Shown piece after piece: positions 62,244 through 64,000 of a stretch of DNA of 64,000 nt; positions within the stretch are counted from its first letter, which is position 1, and each line of letters opens with the position of its first letter. The stretch is from Bradyrhizobium sp. Ghvi. GTDB lineage: Bacteria > Pseudomonadota > Alphaproteobacteria > Rhizobiales > Xanthobacteraceae. The notes beneath the pieces are model-generated. The model had not been told where the DNA came from, made no database searches, and saw only the letters and a program-made list of their open reading frames with translations. The position numbers were made by a program, and so were the translations under genes. Where the stretch lies: assembly GCF_900115265.1 (NCBI RefSeq), contig NZ_FOVU01000003.1, forward strand, positions 62,001 through 126,000, written 5' to 3'.

Positions 62244-64000
62244 CTATGGCTTCACGGGCGCAGGTGGCCCATATGCGTCGCTGTCCTTTGCGGCCCTCGC
62301 CTCCCGATCCCCCGCCAGCACGCGCTGCACCGAGACGAAGAACACCGGCACCATCAAGAGCGCCAGGATCACCACCGCGATCATGCCGCCCATCACGACG
62401 CTGCCGAGCGCCTGCTGGCTGGCGCCGCCGGCGCCGTGGGCGATGGCCATCGGCAGCACGCCGCAGATGAAGGCAAGGCCGGTCATCAGGATCGGGCGGA
62501 ATCGCAGGCGGCAGGCCTCGATGGTGGCCTCTACCAGCGGCTTGCCCTCTTTCCGCAGATCCTTGGCGAACTCGATGATCAGGATCGCGTCCTTGGCAGC
62601 GAGCCCGATGATGGTGATCAGGCCGACGGTGAAATAGACATCGTTCGGCAGGCCGCGCAGCATGGCCGCAACGACTGCGCCGACGATGCCGAGCGGCACG
62701 GTGAGCAGCACCGCGAGCGGAATGGTCCAGCTCTCATAGAGCGCGGCCAGACACAGGAACACCACGAAGACGGACAGCGCCAGCAGGAACGGCGCCTGCG
62801 AGCCTGACAATTTCTCCTGCAGCGATTGTCCGGTCCATTCGTAACCGAAGCCGCGCGGCAGCTTGCCCGCGAGCTTCTCCATCTCGGCGATCGCATCGCC
62901 CGAGGTGAAGCCGGGCTTGGCCTCGCCCGAAATGCGCACGGCCGGATAGTAGTTGAAACCGGCGATCTGCGTCGGGCCGCGCGACCATTCGACTGAGGCA
63001 AAAGAGGAGAACGGCACCAGTTCGCCGCGGCTGTTCTTGACGTTGTAGTTGAGGATGTCCTCGGTCTTCATGCGATCGCGGCTGTCGGCCTGCACCACGA
63101 CGCGCTGCATGCGGCCGCGGTTCGGGAAATCGTTGATGTAGTTCGAGCCGAGATTGGTCGAGATCGTGTTGTTGATGTCCTCGAAGGTGACGCCGAAGGC
63201 GCCGGCCTTCTCGCGGTCGATCACGAGATTGACCACGCCGGCCTCAGGCAGGCCCTCGACATAGACCTTCTGCAGCACCGGGCTGGCATTGGCCTCAGCG
63301 ATCAGCTGATCGGCGGCACGCATCAAGGCCTGATAGCCCTTCTGGCCGCGGTCCTGGAGACGGAACGAGAAGCCCGAGGAGTTGCCGAGATTGTCGATCG
63401 GCGGCGGCTGCAGCGCCGAGATTTTTGCATCGCGGATCGAGGCCCCGAGATCGCGGTTGATGTCATTGACGATGGCCGCCGCTGAATCCGTTGGCCCACG
63501 CTCCGACCAGTCCTCCAACGTGATGAAGGCCTGCGCGGTGTTCATGCCCTGGCCGGAGAAGCTGAAGCCGGTGAGGAACGTCACGTCCTTCACGCCGGGC
63601 CGCTCGGCGAGATATTTCTCGACTTTCTCGATCACGGCCTCGGTGCGGGGATAGGACGAATCCGACGGCGTCTGCACGTCGGTGGTGACGAAGCCCTGGT
63701 CGTCGACCGGCAGGAAGCCGCCCGGCAGGCTGACGAAGGCCCAGGACAGCCCAACCAGCAGTGCGGCATAGACCATCATCAAACGGCCAGTGCGCTTGAG
63801 CGAAAAGCCGACCGTGCGGGAATAGCCTTCCTTGCCGCTCTCGAGCATGCGGTTGAACCGGCCGAACACGCCGCGCCTGTCGTGACCGTGGCCGGCCGCA
63901 ACCGGCTTGAGCAAGGTCGCGCACAGCGCCGGTGTCAGCGACAGCGCCAGGAACGCGGAGAAGCCGATCGCCGCGACCATGGTCACGGAGAACTGGCGGT
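62244..64000 (-). CDS. RND efflux pump inner membrane subunit (AcrB/MexB family), partial
   Basis: The C-terminal 585 residues of an HAE1-type proton-driven efflux pump; the gene enters from beyond the right edge. Seen are LTPALCATLLKP at the end of the first membrane half, then the second periplasmic pump domain (FVTTDVQTPSDSSYPRTEAV, LPRGFGYEWTGQSLQEKLSG) and the last six membrane helices with VPLGIVGAVVAAMLRGLPND and FRPILMTGLAFICGVLPMAI. It works as a trimer with an adaptor and an outer membrane channel. Substrate is unknown. A composite repeat follows the stop. Confidence 0.95.
   Translation of the reverse strand, partial: RQFSVTMVAAIGFSAFLALSLTPALCATLLKPVAAGHGHDRRGVFGRFNRMLESGKEGYSRTVGFSLKRTGRLMMVYAALLVGLSWAFVSLPGGFLPVDDQGFVTTDVQTPSDSSYPRTEAVIEKVEKYLAERPGVKDVTFLTGFSFSGQGMNTAQAFITLEDWSERGPTDSAAAIVNDINRDLGASIRDAKISALQPPPIDNLGNSSGFSFRLQDRGQKGYQALMRAADQLIAEANASPVLQKVYVEGLPEAGVVNLVIDREKAGAFGVTFEDINNTISTNLGSNYINDFPNRGRMQRVVVQADSRDRMKTEDILNYNVKNSRGELVPFSSFASVEWSRGPTQIAGFNYYPAVRISGEAKPGFTSGDAIAEMEKLAGKLPRGFGYEWTGQSLQEKLSGSQAPFLLALSVFVVFLCLAALYESWTIPLAVLLTVPLGIVGAVVAAMLRGLPNDVYFTVGLITIIGLAAKDAILIIEFAKDLRKEGKPLVEATIEACRLRFRPILMTGLAFICGVLPMAIAHGAGGASQQALGSVVMGGMIAVVILALLMVPVFFVSVQRVLAGDREARAAKDSDAYGPPAPVKP

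Overview
The window is a 64 kb piece of a GC-rich alphaproteobacterial chromosome. The proteins, the order zapA-6S RNA-5-formyl-THF cyclo-ligase, the order yebC-ruvC-ruvA-ruvB, the tkt-gap-pgk-fba block and the many small palindromic intergenic repeats all fit Bradyrhizobium or a close relative (an inference from family knowledge; no search was run). There is no phage, integrase, transposase, CRISPR array, tRNA or rRNA that I can support. It reads as ordinary chromosome with a metabolic accessory zone in the left half and housekeeping genes in the right half.

Left part (1-8 kb): a small lipoprotein; a minus-strand set of VOC, SRPBCC, ECF42-type sigma factor and YCII/DGPF proteins; a hydroxyacid dehydrogenase; a membrane chemoreceptor; and a TetR regulator divergent from a glutathione S-transferase, with an inverted repeat in the shared promoter. 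At 8-15 kb a five-gene minus-strand operon joins hydantoinase/oxoprolinase subunits A and B to a complete TRAP transporter, which suggests uptake and ring opening of a cyclic amide. A sirtuin, an SDR and an NCS2 nucleobase permease follow, then the internally deleted remnant of dctA, and an ABC-F ATPase.

From 20 to 34 kb lie two catabolic modules. The first is amidohydrolase, GAF protein and MFS transporter, divergent from a LysR gene. The second is a nine-gene operon: a polyamine/opine-type ABC importer, an opine-oxidase or hydroxyproline-dehydrogenase-like flavoenzyme with two DAO-type subunits, and RidA. It is divergent from its own LysR gene. A class I glutamine amidotransferase next to it is frameshifted.

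From 34 to 50 kb: ybgC, a metallophosphoesterase, ruvBAC (with a LexA-like box upstream) and yebC on the minus strand; two soluble chemoreceptors that share an uncommon C-terminal domain, one of them with an inserted PilZ domain; an isoquinoline-oxidoreductase-like molybdenum enzyme with a triheme cytochrome c, preceded by a dense cluster of TGACG motifs; then ymdB-like phosphodiesterase, the cyclo-ligase, 6S RNA, zapA and a DUF4164 gene.

From 51 to 64 kb: tkt, gap, pgk, class II fba and class I fba in a row (central carbon and Calvin-Benson metabolism), a degenerate thiamine-phosphate-synthase-like gene, a SEL1-repeat protein, an inositol monophosphatase, a lone RecF-like AAA ATPase bracketed by repeats, and the C-terminal half of an RND efflux pump cut by the right edge. 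The most notable non-coding items are the 6S RNA, several families of palindromic repeats (one copy interrupted by a second palindromic element), the TGACG cluster and several candidate operators.
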